Assembly (NCBI GenBank): GCA_900316715.1
Contig: ONEC01000026.1
Span: 1-45,560 of the forward strand
Direction of reading: 5' to 3'
DNA from: an uncultured Eubacteriales bacterium
GTDB lineage: Bacteria; Bacillota; Clostridia; Lachnospirales; Lachnospiraceae
DNA: 45,560 bases
The position numbers and the translations under genes are program-made. Under the pieces are notes generated by a model. That model had not been told where the DNA came from. It saw only the letters and a program-made list of their open reading frames with translations, and ran no database searches. Shown here piece after piece: positions 7,900-18,254 of this stretch (position 1 is its first letter; each line of letters starts with the position of its first letter).

Positions 7900-9216
7900 T
7901 TAACTTAGGAATCCCTTATAATTTCTAACTATCATCTTTGATTCCATCTGTTTAATAGTCTCAATGATAACACCACTTATGATGATGAGTGATGTACCAC
8001 CGAAAGATACGTCAGCACCAAATCTACCGTTGAAGAAGATTGGGATGATCGCAACTATTATAAGTCCGATAGCACCAATGACAACTATGTAGTTAAGAAT
8101 ATTATTCAGATAGTCCTGTGTAGGCTTACCTGGTCTGATACCCGGAACAAATCCGCCACCCTTTTTCAGGTTGTTTGCAATTTCCATCGGATTGAAAGAA
8201 ATCGATGTGTAGAAATATGCAAAGAACAGAACAAGAAGTATATATACTACCAGTCCAATATATGCCCATGGATAACCAGGTCTGAACCAGTAATTTGAGT
8301 TAAGCCCCTCCATTACTTTGCCCCAGAATACACTCTTTACCTGTATTCTGAAAATGCTTGTAATAATTGAAGGAATTGACATTATTGTAGAAGCAAAGAT
8401 AATAGGCATAACATTTCCTGTATTAACTTTGATAGGAATGTGTGTCTGACGACCGCCTACATTTCTTCTACCCTGAATCTTCTGTGCATAAGATACAGGT
8501 ACTTTTCTTACAGCCTCATTAAGCAGTATTGTAAGCATTGTTGTAACAACTACTATTGCAATGATAATCGCTGCTGCCATTATTAAGTGTACAACATCCT
8601 TACCCTTTACAAACATATCGTAAAGACTGAGGAAGTCATGTGGCATTCTTGAAACGATGTTGATAAGAAGGATGATTGAGATACCGTTTCCAATACCTCT
8701 CTCAGTGATTCTTTCGCCGAGCCACATAATAAATGTACTACCTGCTGTAAGCGAAATGATAACAACTATAAGTGTTAAGAAGCTATCTGAGTACAGATAT
8801 CCGCCATTTCTAAAGCTGATTGCAAGACCTGTACTGTTGATGATAGCAAGCGCAACTGACACGATACGTGTGATAGCTGTTATCTTCTTACGTCCATCTT
8901 CACCATCTTTCTGCATCTCTTCAAGTGCCGGAATAGCAATTGTGAGAAGCTGAATGATGATCGATGATGTAATATATGGTGTAACCGATAACGCAAAGAT
9001 GGTCATCTGCGATATGGAGCCGCCTGTAAATGTATTCAGGAGATTTCCTGCAGCAGAACCGAGTGCGTTATTTACGAAATCACCAATTCTTGCCGTGTCA
9101 ACACCCGGGGTAGGGATGTTAGAACCGAGTCTTACAATTACAAGAATGAAAAATGTAAAGATAATACCGTTTCTTATATCCTTTACCTTGAGTGCATCCC
9201 TGAGGGTTTTAAACAT
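7900..9216 (-). CDS. secY: Protein translocase subunit SecY
   Basis: SecY is the channel of the Sec translocon in the cytoplasmic membrane. The 438-residue protein has the expected ten hydrophobic segments. The first follows MFKTLRDALKVKDIRNGI. Other features are the plug-region LGSNIPTPGVD, the TM2 start FALSVTPYITSSIIIQLL, GERITERGIGNGISI, the cytoplasmic loop VPVSYAQKIQGRRNVGG, and RPGKPTQDYLN near the C-terminal loops that bind the ribosome and SecA. It begins 1 nt after the rplO stop. Confidence 0.98.
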   Translation of the reverse strand: MFKTLRDALKVKDIRNGIIFTFFILVIVRLGSNIPTPGVDTARIGDFVNNALGSAAGNLLNTFTGGSISQMTIFALSVTPYITSSIIIQLLTIAIPALEEMQKDGEDGRKKITAITRIVSVALAIINSTGLAISFRNGGYLYSDSFLTLIVVIISLTAGSTFIMWLGERITERGIGNGISIILLINIVSRMPHDFLSLYDMFVKGKDVVHLIMAAAIIIAIVVVTTMLTILLNEAVRKVPVSYAQKIQGRRNVGGRQTHIPIKVNTGNVMPIIFASTIMSIPSIITSIFRIQVKSVFWGKVMEGLNSNYWFRPGYPWAYIGLVVYILLVLFFAYFYTSISFNPMEIANNLKKGGGFVPGIRPGKPTQDYLNNILNYIVVIGAIGLIIVAIIPIFFNGRFGADVSFGGTSLIIISGVIIETIKQMESKMIVRNYKGFLS

Positions 9217-9217
9217 A

Positions 9218-9658
9218 CTAGATCACCTCGAAATTTCCGCCTGCAGCTTCGATCTTCTCAACTGCGCTGGCGCTTGCTGCGCTTACCTGAACTGTAAGCT
9301 TCTTTGAAAGCTCTCCATTTCCTAAAATCTTAACACCATCTCTAGGGTTCTTTACGATTCCAGCCTCGATGAGTGATGCTGTTGTTACTGTAGCACCATC
9401 CTCAAAACGATTAAGCTCTGAAACGTTAATTGCAACGATATCCTTTGTGTTTCTGCACTTGAAACCACGCTTTGGAATACGTCTGAAAAGTGGCATCTGT
9501 CCACCTTCGAAACCTGGTCTTGGAGCTCCTGAACGAGCCTTCTGACCTTTATGTCCCTTACCTGCAGTCTTGCCGTTACCTGAACCATGTCCACGTCCAC
9601 GTCTGAAGTCATTACGTGTAACAGATCCTTCTGCCGGCTTTAATGTAGATAAATCCAT
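9218..9658 (-). CDS. rplO: 50S ribosomal protein L15
   Basis: L15 is a late 50S assembly protein with a long glycine-rich N-terminal extension. The 146-residue sequence begins [25 protein letters not shown] and includes [18 protein letters not shown] and [13 protein letters not shown]. It is placed between rpmD and secY as in all standard spc operons, with only 1 nt to secY, suggesting coupled translation. Confidence 0.97.
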   Translation of the reverse strand: MDLSTLKPAEGSVTRNDFRRGRGHGSGNGKTAGKGHKGQKARSGAPRPGFEGGQMPLFRRIPKRGFKCRNTKDIVAINVSELNRFEDGATVTTASLIEAGIVKNPRDGVKILGNGELSKKLTVQVSAASASAVEKIEAAGGNFEVI

Positions 9659-9673
9659 GTCTTTAAGCCCTCC

Positions 9674-9853
9674 TTACTCTTCAACCTTTACTAAATAACT
9701 AACCTGAGCGATCATTCCCTTTGTAGCAGCATTGTTAGGAAGCTCAACTGTTCTGTGCATCTTTGTAAGTCCAAGTGCTTCAACTGTTCTTCTGTGCTTA
9801 GGAATAGCTCCTATAGGTGACTTTACGAGTGTTACCTTGATTGTATCTGCCAT
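9674..9853 (-). CDS. rpmD: 50S ribosomal protein L30
   Basis: This is a 59-residue L30 beginning [22 protein letters not shown] and continuing [18 protein letters not shown]. An open frame continues 34 codons further upstream, but those overlap the rpsE end. The ATG used here has the GGAGGCGTGAAGAA ribosome-binding region, so the short form is correct. It lies 13 nt after rpsE. Confidence 0.96.
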   Translation of the reverse strand: MADTIKVTLVKSPIGAIPKHRRTVEALGLTKMHRTVELPNNAATKGMIAQVSYLVKVEE

Positions 9854-9866
9854 TTCTTCACGCCTC

Positions 9867-10379
9867 CTAATTAAGAATCTCGGCAACAGTCTTGCCTCTC
9901 TTCTTAGCAATCTCAGCTGGATCCTGGATGCTTGAAAGACCTGCAAGTGTAGCAAGAACTACGTTCTGCTTATTGTTTGAACCGAGTGACTTAGTACGGA
10001 TGTTCTTGTATCCGGCAAGATCGAGCACGCTACGTGCAGGACCACCTGCGATGATACCTGTACCTTCAGGAGCTGACTTCAGAAGAACCTTAGCACTTCC
10101 GAACTCACCTGTAAATCCATAAGGGATACTTCCGTTCTCATTAATAGGTACTTCTACAAGCTTCTTGATAGCATCTTCCTTAGCCTTACGAATAGCTTCA
10201 GGAATTTCAGCAGCCTTACCTACACCAGCACCAACGTGACCATTACGATCACCTACAACTATAAGTGCTGAGAATCTCATATTACGACCACCCTTAACAA
10301 CCTTTGTGACACGCTTAATTGCTACAACGTTATCATAAAGCTCGCCAAGTGTGCTTGCATCTATTATTGTATGCTTCAT
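9867..10379 (-). CDS. rpsE: 30S ribosomal protein S5
   Basis: S5 helps to maintain decoding accuracy on the 30S subunit. The 170-residue protein has the double-stranded RNA-binding segment [20 protein letters not shown] and the core [20 protein letters not shown]. The domain 2 motif [21 protein letters not shown] is also present. It starts 18 nt after rplR. Nothing unusual is seen. Confidence 0.97.
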   Translation of the reverse strand: MKHTIIDASTLGELYDNVVAIKRVTKVVKGGRNMRFSALIVVGDRNGHVGAGVGKAAEIPEAIRKAKEDAIKKLVEVPINENGSIPYGFTGEFGSAKVLLKSAPEGTGIIAGGPARSVLDLAGYKNIRTKSLGSNNKQNVVLATLAGLSSIQDPAEIAKKRGKTVAEILN

Positions 10380-10397
10380 TTATGCTCTCCTCCCTAA

Positions 10398-10766
10398 TTA
10401 GAATACCAGGCCAGCTTCTCTTGCAGCATCTGCAAGTGCCTTGATCTTACCTGTATAGATAAAACCGCCTCTATCAAATACAACTTCGTTAATGCCAGCT
10501 GCCTTAGCTCTCTCAGCAATAACCTTGCCAAGGTAAGCTGCTGCTTCAACATTATTTGTCTTCTCTAATTCGGAAGCTACTTTCTTCTCTACAGTAGAAG
10601 CACTGACGAGAGTCTTGCCTTCTGCATCATCGATAACCTGAGCATACATATGATTGTTGCTTCTGAAAACTGCAAGTCTTGGTCTCTCTGCAGTTCCGCT
10701 GAAACGGTTACGAATCTTTAAATGCTTCTTTTTGCGAATTACGCTTCTTGATTCCTTATTAATCAT
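10398..10766 (-). CDS. rplR: 50S ribosomal protein L18
   Basis: L18 binds 5S rRNA in the central protuberance. The 122-residue sequence shows [24 protein letters not shown] basic N-terminal motifs, [22 protein letters not shown], and the C-terminal [21 protein letters not shown]. Spacing to rplF is 17 nt. It is an ordinary member of the spc operon. Confidence 0.97.
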   Translation of the reverse strand: MINKESRSVIRKKKHLKIRNRFSGTAERPRLAVFRSNNHMYAQVIDDAEGKTLVSASTVEKKVASELEKTNNVEAAAYLGKVIAERAKAAGINEVVFDRGGFIYTGKIKALADAAREAGLVF

Positions 10767-10783
10767 GCTACTCTCTCCTTCCC

Positions 10784-11323
10784 TTACTTCTTACCTGTCT
10801 TACCGACCTTGCGTCTGATAACTTCATAATCGTACTTGATACCCTTGCCCTTATATGGCTCTGGAGCTCTTGTTGATCTGATCTCAGCTGCATACTGACC
10901 AACCTTCTCCTTATCGATACCTTCAACGATGATCTTGTTATCCTCAACAGTTGTTGAAAGACCTTCTGGATCTTCCATCTCAACAGGATGTGAGTAACCG
11001 AGTGAGAGCACAAGCTTCTTGCCCTGCTTCTGAGCTCTATAACCTACACCATTAACCTCAAGTGTCTTCTTGTATCCTTCAGTAACACCAACAACCATGT
11101 TGTTGAGAAGTGTTCTTGTAAGACCGTGAAGAGCTCTGTTTCTCTTGAGATCGTTTGGTCTCTTTACAGTTAATTCATTTCCTTCAAGGGTGATCTCCAT
11201 CTCTGGAGCGAGAGCTCTCTCAAGAGTTCCCTTTGGTCCCTTTACAGTCACCTTATTATTTTCTGCTATATCTACAGTAACGCCTGCAGGTACAGCGATA
11301 GGCATTCTACCGATACGTGACAT
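10784..11323 (-). CDS. rplF: 50S ribosomal protein L6
   Basis: L6 is a two-domain 50S protein near the factor-binding site. The 179-residue chain begins [15 protein letters not shown], has [13 protein letters not shown] and, in domain 2, [21 protein letters not shown]. It ends with the L6 motif [18 protein letters not shown]. It is separated from rpsH by 146 nt containing two strong hairpins, the second-largest gap inside the ribosomal cluster. Confidence 0.97.
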   Translation of the reverse strand: MSRIGRMPIAVPAGVTVDIAENNKVTVKGPKGTLERALAPEMEITLEGNELTVKRPNDLKRNRALHGLTRTLLNNMVVGVTEGYKKTLEVNGVGYRAQKQGKKLVLSLGYSHPVEMEDPEGLSTTVEDNKIIVEGIDKEKVGQYAAEIRSTRAPEPYKGKGIKYDYEVIRRKVGKTGKK

Positions 11324-11418
11324 TTCGCCTTTCCTCCTAATTTTATATACACGATTTATAGTAACGGAATTCCATAATCTACGGCAGCTTCGCAGCCTTC
11401 GATTCTGTAATTCCTACT

Positions 11419-11470
11419 GCTCAGATTCTGTCGAATCTGAGCGGTCGTCGATTTCTTCGAAATCAACGAC
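11419..11470 (-). other. Tandem strong hairpins between rpsH and rplF
   Basis: The first hairpin begins at the last base of the rpsH stop codon (11444-11470). On the minus-strand RNA its two 12-nt arms pair fully with one G-U around a GAA loop. One base later comes a second hairpin (11419-11442), a perfect 10-bp stem GCTCAGATTC/GAATCTGAGC with a 4-nt loop. Neither is followed by a U tract. A third, weaker stem (GGCTGC/GCTGCC with one mismatch) follows near 11382-11396. They may be processing, stability or regulatory elements, or a small inserted palindromic repeat. Confidence 0.7.
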
Positions 11471-11871
11471 TACCAAACATAACAAAGTACTTCACCACCG
11501 ACATTAAGCTTACGAGCTTCCTTGTCTGTGATAACGCCCTTGTTTGTTGAAATGATTGCAGTTCCCATTCCTCCAAGAACTCTTGGAAGGTTCTGAGCAT
11601 CAGCATATATACGAAGTCCCGGCTTAGAGATTCTTCTAATGCCATTAATAACCTTCTCGCTCTTATCCTTACCGTACTTAAGTGTGATTCTGATAACATT
11701 GAACTCACCATCAGCAACTGTCTCTACGGCACTGATATATCCTTCTCTGAGAAGTATATCTGCAATCGCCTGCTTCATCTTAGATGCAGGTATATCTACT
11801 GTATCATGCTTTGCAGTATTTGCATTACGTATTCTTGTAAGCATATCTGCAATTGGATCGCTTATTGACAT
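11470..11871 (-). CDS. rpsH: 30S ribosomal protein S8
   Basis: S8 binds the central domain of 16S rRNA, and in E. coli it also represses the spc operon. The 133-residue protein has the N-terminal motif [17 protein letters not shown]. It ends with the S8 hallmark [20 protein letters not shown] followed by VLCYVW. It begins 20 nt after rpsN. A pair of hairpins starts right at its stop codon. Confidence 0.97.
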   Translation of the reverse strand: MSISDPIADMLTRIRNANTAKHDTVDIPASKMKQAIADILLREGYISAVETVADGEFNVIRITLKYGKDKSEKVINGIRRISKPGLRIYADAQNLPRVLGGMGTAIISTNKGVITDKEARKLNVGGEVLCYVW

Positions 11872-11891
11872 TTTAGTTCCTCCTCTATATC

Positions 11892-12077
11892 CTACCAGCT
11901 GGACTTTTTAACGCCTGGAATCTCGCCCTTATATGCCAACTCTCTGAAACATACTCTGCAAATTCCATACTTTCTTAAATATGCATGTGGTCTTCCGCAG
12001 ATCTTGCAACGTGTATACTCTCTTGTAGAGAACTTCTGCTTTCTCTGCTGCTTAACCTTCATAGCAGTTTTTGCCAT
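11892..12077 (-). CDS. rpsN: 30S ribosomal protein S14, zinc type
   Basis: This is the short (61-residue) type Z S14 of the 30S head, with zinc cysteines in RCKICGRP and [10 protein letters not shown]. The start [17 protein letters not shown] matches the family. Eighteen in-frame upstream codons are rejected because they overlap rplE and the GGAGGAAAAGCAA site precedes this ATG. Zinc-type S14 between rplE and rpsH is typical of Firmicutes. Confidence 0.96.
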   Translation of the reverse strand: MAKTAMKVKQQRKQKFSTREYTRCKICGRPHAYLRKYGICRVCFRELAYKGEIPGVKKSSW

Positions 12078-12090
12078 TTGCTTTTCCTCC

Positions 12091-12630
12091 TTACTTCTGG
12101 AACGGCATACCGAAGAGTCTGAGAAGCTCACGAGCTTCCTCGTCAGTGTTAGCCGTTGTAACGAAAATGATATCCATGCCTCTTACCTTATCGACCTTAT
12201 CATACTCGATTTCAGGGAAGATGATCTGCTCCTTGATACCAAGTGCATAATTTCCTCTTCCGTCGAAAGAATCTGCACTGACACCACGGAAGTCACGAAC
12301 TCTAGGAAGTGCAAGATTGATGAGTCTGTCTGCAAACTCATACATCTTGTCGCCACGAAGTGTTACCTTACATCCGATTGACATTCCTTCTCTAAGCTTG
12401 AAGTTAGCAACTGACTTCTTTGCCTTTGTAATAACAGGCTTCTGTCCAGCGATGGTTGTGAGGTCCTTAACTGCTGACTCGAGAACCTTTGCGTTCTCCT
12501 TTGCTTCACCAACACCCATGTTGATAACGATCTTTGCGATCTTTGGAACCTGCATAACGTTCTTATATCCGAACTTCTCAATCATAGCTGATTTAATTTC
12601 GTCATTGTAAATATCCTTTAATCTGCTCAA
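12091..12630 (-). CDS. rplE: 50S ribosomal protein L5
   Basis: L5 binds 5S rRNA and contacts P-site tRNA. The 179-residue chain starts [12 protein letters not shown] and includes [34 protein letters not shown] and [15 protein letters not shown]. It ends with [18 protein letters not shown], all standard for L5. It lies 20 nt after rplX and 13 nt before rpsN. Confidence 0.97.
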   Translation of the reverse strand: MSRLKDIYNDEIKSAMIEKFGYKNVMQVPKIAKIVINMGVGEAKENAKVLESAVKDLTTIAGQKPVITKAKKSVANFKLREGMSIGCKVTLRGDKMYEFADRLINLALPRVRDFRGVSADSFDGRGNYALGIKEQIIFPEIEYDKVDKVRGMDIIFVTTANTDEEARELLRLFGMPFQK

Positions 12631-12650
12631 AGTATTCAGCCTCCTTCCGA

Positions 12651-12968
12651 TTAATCAATAGCCTCGGTCTTTCCGTTGACCTTAGCTACTCTCTTCTTAT
12701 CTTTTCCTTCACCCTGGAAGCCTACTCTGACAGCTGCACCTTTATAGAGGTACATAACGTTTGATATATCGATTGGTGCTTCCTTCTCAATGATACCGCC
12801 CTGCTGATTAGCCATGCTAGGCTTGCTGTGCTTGAATACCTTGTTAACGCCTTCTACAAGAACCTTATGATTCTTAACGTCAACAGAAAGGACTTTACCT
12901 TCCTTATCCTTATCCTTGCCGGCGATAACCTTTACAAGGTCACCCTTCTTAATCTTAGAAGTTGCCAC
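12651..12968 (-). CDS. rplX: 50S ribosomal protein L24
   Basis: L24 is an early 50S assembly protein near the tunnel exit. The 105-residue protein contains the KOW motif [20 protein letters not shown] near the N-terminus, [14 protein letters not shown], and [12 protein letters not shown]. Spacing to rplN is 12 nt. It is an ordinary member of the cluster. Confidence 0.97.
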   Translation of the reverse strand: MATSKIKKGDLVKVIAGKDKDKEGKVLSVDVKNHKVLVEGVNKVFKHSKPSMANQQGGIIEKEAPIDISNVMYLYKGAAVRVGFQGEGKDKKRVAKVNGKTEAID

Positions 12969-12980
12969 GATTCTACCTCC

Positions 12981-13349
12981 TTAAAGTACTTCAGGTGCAA
13001 GTGAGATAATCTTCATGAACTTCTTATCTCTTAACTCTCTTGCAACTGGTCCAAATATACGAGTTCCTCTAGGATTGTTATCATCCTTGATGATTACGGC
13101 TGCGTTCTCATCAAACTTGATGTATGAGCCGTCCTTACGATGAGCGCCGTGCTTTGTACGAACTACAACAGCCTTAACAACGTCACCCTTCTTAACAACA
13201 CCGCCAGGAGTTGCATCCTTAACGGTTGCTACGATGATATCACCGATATTGGCATATCTTCTTGTTGAGCCGCCAAGTACTCTGATGCAAAGAAGCTCCT
13301 TAGCACCTGTGTTGTCGGCAACTCTGAGTCTACTTTCCTGCTGTATCAT
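12981..13349 (-). CDS. rplN: 50S ribosomal protein L14
   Basis: L14 lies at the 30S-50S interface. The 122-residue protein begins [19 protein letters not shown], has [17 protein letters not shown] and [16 protein letters not shown], and ends with the typical [15 protein letters not shown] and [10 protein letters not shown]. Spacing to rpsQ is 13 nt. Confidence 0.98.
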   Translation of the reverse strand: MIQQESRLRVADNTGAKELLCIRVLGGSTRRYANIGDIIVATVKDATPGGVVKKGDVVKAVVVRTKHGAHRKDGSYIKFDENAAVIIKDDNNPRGTRIFGPVARELRDKKFMKIISLAPEVL

Positions 13350-13362
13350 CTCTTTTGCCTCC

Positions 13363-13617
13363 TTACTTAGCTCTCTCTATGATCTCGACAAGTCTCCATC
13401 TCTTATCCTTAGAAAGTGGTCTTGTCTCCATAACTTTAACTCTATCTCCAACCTTACACTCATTGTTCTCATCATGAGCCTTAAGCTTGTAGGTTCTCTT
13501 TACGATCTTTCCATAAAGCGGATGCTTTACGTTATCAACGATTGAAACCACGATTGTCTTGTCCATCTTATCGCTTGTAACAAGACCGATACGTGTCTTA
13601 CGAAGATTTCTTTCCAT
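13363..13617 (-). CDS. rpsQ: 30S ribosomal protein S17
   Basis: S17 is an OB-fold primary binder of 16S rRNA. The 84-residue sequence shows [52 protein letters not shown] and the ending [12 protein letters not shown], all canonical. It follows rpmC by 20 nt. Confidence 0.97.
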   Translation of the reverse strand: MERNLRKTRIGLVTSDKMDKTIVVSIVDNVKHPLYGKIVKRTYKLKAHDENNECKVGDRVKVMETRPLSKDKRWRLVEIIERAK

Positions 13618-13637
13618 TGTTTTTTCTCCTTCCCAAC

Positions 13638-13841
13638 TTAAGCGTTAGACTTCTCAGCAATGAGTGTCTGTATTCTTGCTATATTTCTTCTAACTTCCTT
13701 AATACGGCTTGTATTCTCAAGCTGGTTAGTAGCATTCTGGAACTTAAGGTTAAAGAGTTCCTTCTTTGCAGTAACAAGATCTGTGCTGAGTTCCTCAACA
13801 GACTTTGTCTTTAACTCGTCTAAATATTCTTTAGTTTTCAC
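13638..13841 (-). CDS. rpmC: 50S ribosomal protein L29
   Basis: L29 lies beside the polypeptide tunnel exit and forms part of the docking site for trigger factor and SRP. The 67-residue protein is mostly helical, with [38 protein letters not shown] and [14 protein letters not shown]. Its start overlaps the end of rplP by 11 nt, indicating translational coupling. Confidence 0.96.
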   Translation of the reverse strand: MKTKEYLDELKTKSVEELSTDLVTAKKELFNLKFQNATNQLENTSRIKEVRRNIARIQTLIAEKSNA

Positions 13842-14271
13842 TGCTGCTACCTCCTTCCAGATCGGCTCTGCTTACAACCTTACACTTGATTGGAAGCTTG
13901 TGTGTTGCAAGACGAAGTGCTTCACGAGCCTTCTCTTCTGTTACATTTCCACCAACCTCAAACAGTACTCTGCCTGGCTTAACTACTGCTACCCAGTACT
14001 CTACAGAACCCTTTCCGGATCCCATACGAACACCGATAGGCTTTGTTGTAACAGGCTTGTCAGGGAAGATATTGATCCATACCTTACCTTCACGTCTTAA
14101 GTGACGATTGATGGCAATACGAGCTGCCTCTATCTGATTTGATCTAATCCAGCAAGGCTCCATAGCTACGATACCGAAATTACCACGAGTAATCTTGTTT
14201 CCTCTAGTAGCTACACCTTTCATAGAACCACGCTGCTGCTTACGGAATTTTGTTCTCTTAGGCATTAACAT
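13831..14271 (-). CDS. rplP: 50S ribosomal protein L16
   Basis: L16 helps to form the A-site region of the 50S subunit. The 146-residue sequence begins [19 protein letters not shown] and contains [21 protein letters not shown]. The loop in that motif, RMGSGKG, approaches the peptidyl-transferase centre in known structures. The first Met is preferred over the third residue Met because GGAGATAAGTAATT places the ribosome-binding site at the better distance. It starts 2 nt after rpsC and overlaps rpmC. Confidence 0.97.
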   Translation of the reverse strand: MLMPKRTKFRKQQRGSMKGVATRGNKITRGNFGIVAMEPCWIRSNQIEAARIAINRHLRREGKVWINIFPDKPVTTKPIGVRMGSGKGSVEYWVAVVKPGRVLFEVGGNVTEEKAREALRLATHKLPIKCKVVSRADLEGGSSSEN

Positions 14272-14273
14272 AA

Positions 14274-14936
14274 TTACTTATCTCCTTCCTTTTTTCCCTT
14301 ATTAGGAAGTACTTCACCATGGTAGATCCATGTCTTTACGCCAACCTTTCCATATGTTGTATCTGCTTCAGCAAATCCATAGTCAATGTTAGCACGAAGT
14401 GTCTGAAGAGGAATTGTACCCTCGCTGTATGTCTCTTTTCTTGCCATATCAGCACCACCGAGACGACCGGATACGCTTGTCTTGATACCAAGAATTCCAC
14501 CCTTCATAGCTCTTCCCATGCATGACTTCATAGCACGTCTGAAGGATATACGGTTCTCAAGCTGCTGAGCGATGTTTTCAGCAACAAGCTGAGCATCTGT
14601 ATCAGGCTTCTTGATTTCCTTAATGTCTATGAAAAGCTTCTTAACTGTAAGCTTCTGAACATCCTTCTTAAGCTTCTCGATTTCAGCTCCACCCTTACCA
14701 ATGATGATACCAGGCTTAGCTGTGAAAACGATAACCTTAACCTTGTCAACTGTTCTCTCAATATTTATCTTTGCTACATTAGCATTGTAAAGCTTTTTCT
14801 TAAGGTACTTTCTGATGTTATAGTCCTCAACAAGGTTGTTTGAAAACTCTTCATCCTTGGTATCTGCATACCACTTTGAGTTCCAATCCTTGATGACACC
14901 GACTCTTAAACCATGTGGATTAACTTTCTGTCCCAT
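14274..14936 (-). CDS. rpsC: 30S ribosomal protein S3
   Basis: S3 lies at the mRNA entry site of the 30S head. The 220-residue protein begins [20 protein letters not shown]. It has a KH domain with [16 protein letters not shown] (the GxxG loop) and the C-terminal domain motifs [20 protein letters not shown] and [13 protein letters not shown]. Spacing is 9 nt from rplV. Confidence 0.98.
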   Translation of the reverse strand: MGQKVNPHGLRVGVIKDWNSKWYADTKDEEFSNNLVEDYNIRKYLKKKLYNANVAKINIERTVDKVKVIVFTAKPGIIIGKGGAEIEKLKKDVQKLTVKKLFIDIKEIKKPDTDAQLVAENIAQQLENRISFRRAMKSCMGRAMKGGILGIKTSVSGRLGGADMARKETYSEGTIPLQTLRANIDYGFAEADTTYGKVGVKTWIYHGEVLPNKGKKEGDK

Positions 14937-14945
14937 GCTGACCTC

Positions 14946-15332
14946 CTATCTCTCATCAAGCACAACTGTAATGTGGCTTGTTCTCTTCTCAATTCTATAT
15001 GCTCTACCCTGAGCTCTTGGATGAATTCTCTTCATTGTAGGTCCTTTGTTTGCAAAGCACTCTGCAACATAGAGGTTGTCAGCCTTAAGACCATTGTTGT
15101 TCTCAGCATTTGCTACAGCTGAACTAAGGAGCTTATAGATAATTCTTGAAGCATCTCTGTTGTTATACTGGAGAATAGCAAGAGCTGTGTTAACATCCTT
15201 ACCTCTAATGGCGTCTAATACGAAGCACGCCTTTGTAACTGAAACCCTGGCGTAAGAAACGGTAGCCGAAGGTCTTGTATCTCTATTCTCATTTCTCTGT
15301 CTCTTGACCTGAGATCTATGTCCTTTTGACAT
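14946..15332 (-). CDS. rplV: 50S ribosomal protein L22
   Basis: L22 lines the nascent peptide tunnel. The 128-residue chain has an N-terminal basic tail, then PSATVSYARVSVTKACFVLD. Next comes the core ALAILQYNNRDASRIIYKLL, and then the beta-hairpin region GPTMKRIHPRAQGRAYRIEK with the ending SHITVVLDER. Spacing to rpsS is 14 nt. Confidence 0.97.
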   Translation of the reverse strand: MSKGHRSQVKRQRNENRDTRPSATVSYARVSVTKACFVLDAIRGKDVNTALAILQYNNRDASRIIYKLLSSAVANAENNNGLKADNLYVAECFANKGPTMKRIHPRAQGRAYRIEKRTSHITVVLDER

Positions 15333-15346
15333 TTCCTAGTCCTCCT

Positions 15347-15625
15347 TTACTTACCCTTCTTATCTGCGCCATGTCCCTTGTAAGTTCTTGTGAGTACGAA
15401 CTCTCCAAGCTTGTGGCCAACCATATCCTCTGTAACATATACAGGAACATGCTTTCTACCATCATATACTGCAATTGTGTTACCAACGAAATTTGGGTAG
15501 ATTGTTGAGCGGCGTGACCATGTCTTGATAACTTCTTTCTGGTTGTCACCCTTCTTGTTCATCTCTGCAATCTTCTTTAATAAGCTTTCGTCAACGAATG
15601 CACCCTTTTTTAATGAACGAGCCAT
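15347..15625 (-). CDS. rpsS: 30S ribosomal protein S19
   Basis: S19 is on the 30S head and pairs with S13. The 92-residue protein begins [19 protein letters not shown] and has [40 protein letters not shown] and [10 protein letters not shown], all typical. Spacing to rplB is 11 nt. Confidence 0.98.
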   Translation of the reverse strand: MARSLKKGAFVDESLLKKIAEMNKKGDNQKEVIKTWSRRSTIYPNFVGNTIAVYDGRKHVPVYVTEDMVGHKLGEFVLTRTYKGHGADKKGK

Positions 15626-15636
15626 GATCTTCCTCC

Positions 15637-16479
15637 TTACTTATAATTCTTACCGTTTCTGTTACGTATTATCATCTTGTTAGACTTATTCTTCTTCTTT
15701 CTTGTCTTAAGACCGAGTGCCGGCTTACCCCAAGGAGTTGAAGGTGCTGGTCTACCAATTGGTGCTCTACCCTCACCACCACCGTGTGGATGGTCATTAG
15801 GGTTCATAACAGAACCACGAACTGTAGGACGGATACCCATGTGACGCTTACGTCCAGCCTTACCAATCTTTACAAGGCCGTGCTCTATATTTCCAACTAC
15901 ACCGACTGTAGCTCTTGCTTCAATCGGAACATATCTCATCTCTCCTGAAGGAAGACGAAGTGTTGCATACTTACCTTCCTTAGCCATGAGCTGTGCTGTG
16001 TTACCAGCAGATCTAACAAGCTGTCCACCCTTACCAGGTACAAGCTCTACATTGTGAACTTCTGTACCAACTGGGATAGCTGAAAGTGGAAGGCAGTTAC
16101 CTGGCTTAATCTCAGCGTTAACGCCGTTCATAAGCTTCTCACCAACCTTGATTCCGTCTGGAGCAAGGATGTATGTCTTTGTTCCATCAGCGTAAACGAT
16201 AAGAGCTATGTTAGCTGTTCTGTTTGGATCATACTCGATGCTAACAACCTTAGCAGGAATATCATCCTTGTTTCTCTTGAAATCTATGATTCTGTACTTC
16301 TGTCTGTTTCCGCCGCCATGATGTCTGACAGTAATCTTACCCTGATTGTTACGACCTGCTGTCTTCTTCTTCTTTGCAAGAAGTGACTTCTCAGGCTTGT
16401 CTGTTGTGATCACAGCGAAATCAAGACCTGTCATATTTCTACGCGAAGGTGTATATGCATTATATACTTTGATTCCCAT
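15637..16479 (-). CDS. rplB: 50S ribosomal protein L2
   Basis: L2 is a large rRNA-binding protein needed for subunit association and peptidyl-transferase integrity. The 280-residue protein begins [20 protein letters not shown]. It contains [19 protein letters not shown] and the highly conserved C-terminal [19 protein letters not shown] with the key histidines. The basic tail ([14 protein letters not shown]) is normal. It follows rplW by 30 nt. Confidence 0.98.
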   Translation of the reverse strand: MGIKVYNAYTPSRRNMTGLDFAVITTDKPEKSLLAKKKKTAGRNNQGKITVRHHGGGNRQKYRIIDFKRNKDDIPAKVVSIEYDPNRTANIALIVYADGTKTYILAPDGIKVGEKLMNGVNAEIKPGNCLPLSAIPVGTEVHNVELVPGKGGQLVRSAGNTAQLMAKEGKYATLRLPSGEMRYVPIEARATVGVVGNIEHGLVKIGKAGRKRHMGIRPTVRGSVMNPNDHPHGGGEGRAPIGRPAPSTPWGKPALGLKTRKKKNKSNKMIIRNRNGKNYK

Positions 16480-16509
16480 CGTAAAAGTCTCCTTTCAATT
16501 ACCTACAGT

Positions 16510-16809
16510 TTACAGACCTTCAAAAAGCTCGATATCAGCACTCTCAGCTGTAAGCTGAACATATGCCTTCTTGCTCTTTGCTGTCTTACCTGTTACCATA
16601 CCACGTCTTCTAGCTTTTCCGTCGTAGTTGATGGTATTAACATTTGCTACCTTTGTTCCTTCGAACATCTTCTCTACAGCTTCCTTGATCTGTGACTTTG
16701 TAGCATCTGGATGTACAAGAAATGTGTACTTCTTCTCGCCCATAGCGTTCATACTCTTCTCTGTAAGAACTGGCTTAAGGATAATATCATAATACTTAAG
16801 ATCTGCCAT
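16510..16809 (-). CDS. rplW: 50S ribosomal protein L23
   Basis: L23 sits at the tunnel exit, where trigger factor and SRP dock. The 99-residue sequence has [60 protein letters not shown] and [20 protein letters not shown]. Its start codon shares one base with the rplD stop codon (TAATG), showing close translational coupling. Confidence 0.97.
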   Translation of the reverse strand: MADLKYYDIILKPVLTEKSMNAMGEKKYTFLVHPDATKSQIKEAVEKMFEGTKVANVNTINYDGKARRRGMVTGKTAKSKKAYVQLTAESADIELFEGL

Positions 16810-17429
16810 TATGCGTACACCTCCTCGATAGCTTTTACGGCATCCTTTGTGATCACGAGTGCTTCATGATTTAAGATGTCAAATACATTGATTGCATTTG
16901 TAGGTACTGTCTTTACATCAGGAATGTTTCTAGCTGAAAGTACCAGGTTGTCGTTCTTCTCACTTGTTACTACAAGCGCCTTGTCAGCCTTAAGGTTTCC
17001 AAGAACCTTAACGAATGCTGCTGTCTTAGGTGTTTCCATATCAAGGCTGTCTACAACGATGAGCTTGTCATCCTGAACCTTTGATGTGAGTACTGAGAAG
17101 AGAGCGATCTGCTTCTCACGCTTGTTCATCTTCTGTGAGTAATCTCTTGGCTTTGGTGCAAATACAACACCACCGCCTGTCCACTGTGGAGCTCTGATAG
17201 AACCCTGTCTTGCATGACCTGTTCCCTTCTGTCTCCAAGGTTTCTTTCCGCCTCCGCGAACCTCTGAACGTGTAAGAGCGCTCTGTGTTCCCTGACGTCT
17301 GTTTGCAAGATGTGCAACTACTGCCTTGTGAACTAGTGTTTCATTTATCTCGACACCGAAAATGTTATCTGATAAATCAATCTTTTCAACTTCTTTACCA
17401 TCGGTGTTATAAACGGATACTGTTGCCAT
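16809..17429 (-). CDS. rplD: 50S ribosomal protein L4
   Basis: L4 reaches into the exit tunnel and in E. coli represses the S10 operon. The 206-residue protein shows the extended loop [40 protein letters not shown] and [20 protein letters not shown]. The rest is the usual Rossmann-like globular domain. It follows rplC by 26 nt. A long structured leader upstream of rpsJ could be its regulatory target, by analogy only. Confidence 0.97.
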   Translation of the reverse strand: MATVSVYNTDGKEVEKIDLSDNIFGVEINETLVHKAVVAHLANRRQGTQSALTRSEVRGGGKKPWRQKGTGHARQGSIRAPQWTGGGVVFAPKPRDYSQKMNKREKQIALFSVLTSKVQDDKLIVVDSLDMETPKTAAFVKVLGNLKADKALVVTSEKNDNLVLSARNIPDVKTVPTNAINVFDILNHEALVITKDAVKAIEEVYA

Positions 17430-17455
17430 TTTTTATTTCCTCCTTCCGGTAAAGC

Positions 17456-18142
17456 TTATTTGCCAGCCTTAACTGACTCTGCTATACATACGAGTGACTT
17501 CTTAGGTCCTGGAACTGCTCCTCTTACTAAGATTAAGTCGTTCTCAACATCTATCTTAACTACCTCAAGGTTCTGTACAGTAACCTGCTCAGTTCCCATA
17601 TGACCAGGCATCTTCTTGCCCTTCATAACACGACCTGGAGTTGTTGCTGATCCGTTAGAACCTGCATGACGGTGATACTTTGAACCATGTCCTGAAGGAC
17701 CTGACTTAAGACCGTATCTCTTGATACCGCCTGCGTATCCCTTACCCTTTGACTTAGCTGTTACATCAACCTTATCTCCTTCAGCGAAGATGTCAGCCTT
17801 GATAACAGTCTCACCTGGAACATACTCAGCAGCGTTCTCGAACTTAAACTCTCTAACGAACTTAGGAACTGCAACTCCTGCCTTCTTTGCATGTCCTGCC
17901 TCGGCCTTTGTAGCACCGTGAGGATTTCTGATTACCTTTTTACCAGATCCGTCCTTTGTGACGATCTTTTCCTTAACTTCTCCGAAGCCAACCTGAACTG
18001 CTTCGTATCCGTCATTCTCGACTGTCTTAACCTGCAGTACGCTGCAAGGACCAGCCTTTAATACTGTTACAGGAACAAGCTGTCCCTGCTCGTTGAAGAT
18101 TTGAGTCATTCCGACTTTTTCAGCAAGTATTGCTTTCTTCAT
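17456..18142 (-). CDS. rplC: 50S ribosomal protein L3
   Basis: L3 is an early 50S assembly protein. The 228-residue sequence begins [20 protein letters not shown] and contains [37 protein letters not shown] and [20 protein letters not shown], all L3 hallmarks. A GGAGG site precedes the start. The 112-nt gap from rpsJ is AT-rich with no clear structure that I can identify. Confidence 0.97.
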   Translation of the reverse strand: MKKAILAEKVGMTQIFNEQGQLVPVTVLKAGPCSVLQVKTVENDGYEAVQVGFGEVKEKIVTKDGSGKKVIRNPHGATKAEAGHAKKAGVAVPKFVREFKFENAAEYVPGETVIKADIFAEGDKVDVTAKSKGKGYAGGIKRYGLKSGPSGHGSKYHRHAGSNGSATTPGRVMKGKKMPGHMGTEQVTVQNLEVVKIDVENDLILVRGAVPGPKKSLVCIAESVKAGK

Positions 18143-18254
18143 TTTAAATTCCTCCTAATAGAATTACAGCGGATTATCCCTCGGCATAAGGACAATCATA
18201 CTAATGATTAGGTACATTTAAGTAACTAACATTACATCAACATTAAGCTTTGAT

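Noticed and set aside
11419..11470. The paired hairpins as a transcription terminator
   Set aside because: Neither stem is followed by a run of T residues on the transcribed strand, and essential genes lie downstream.
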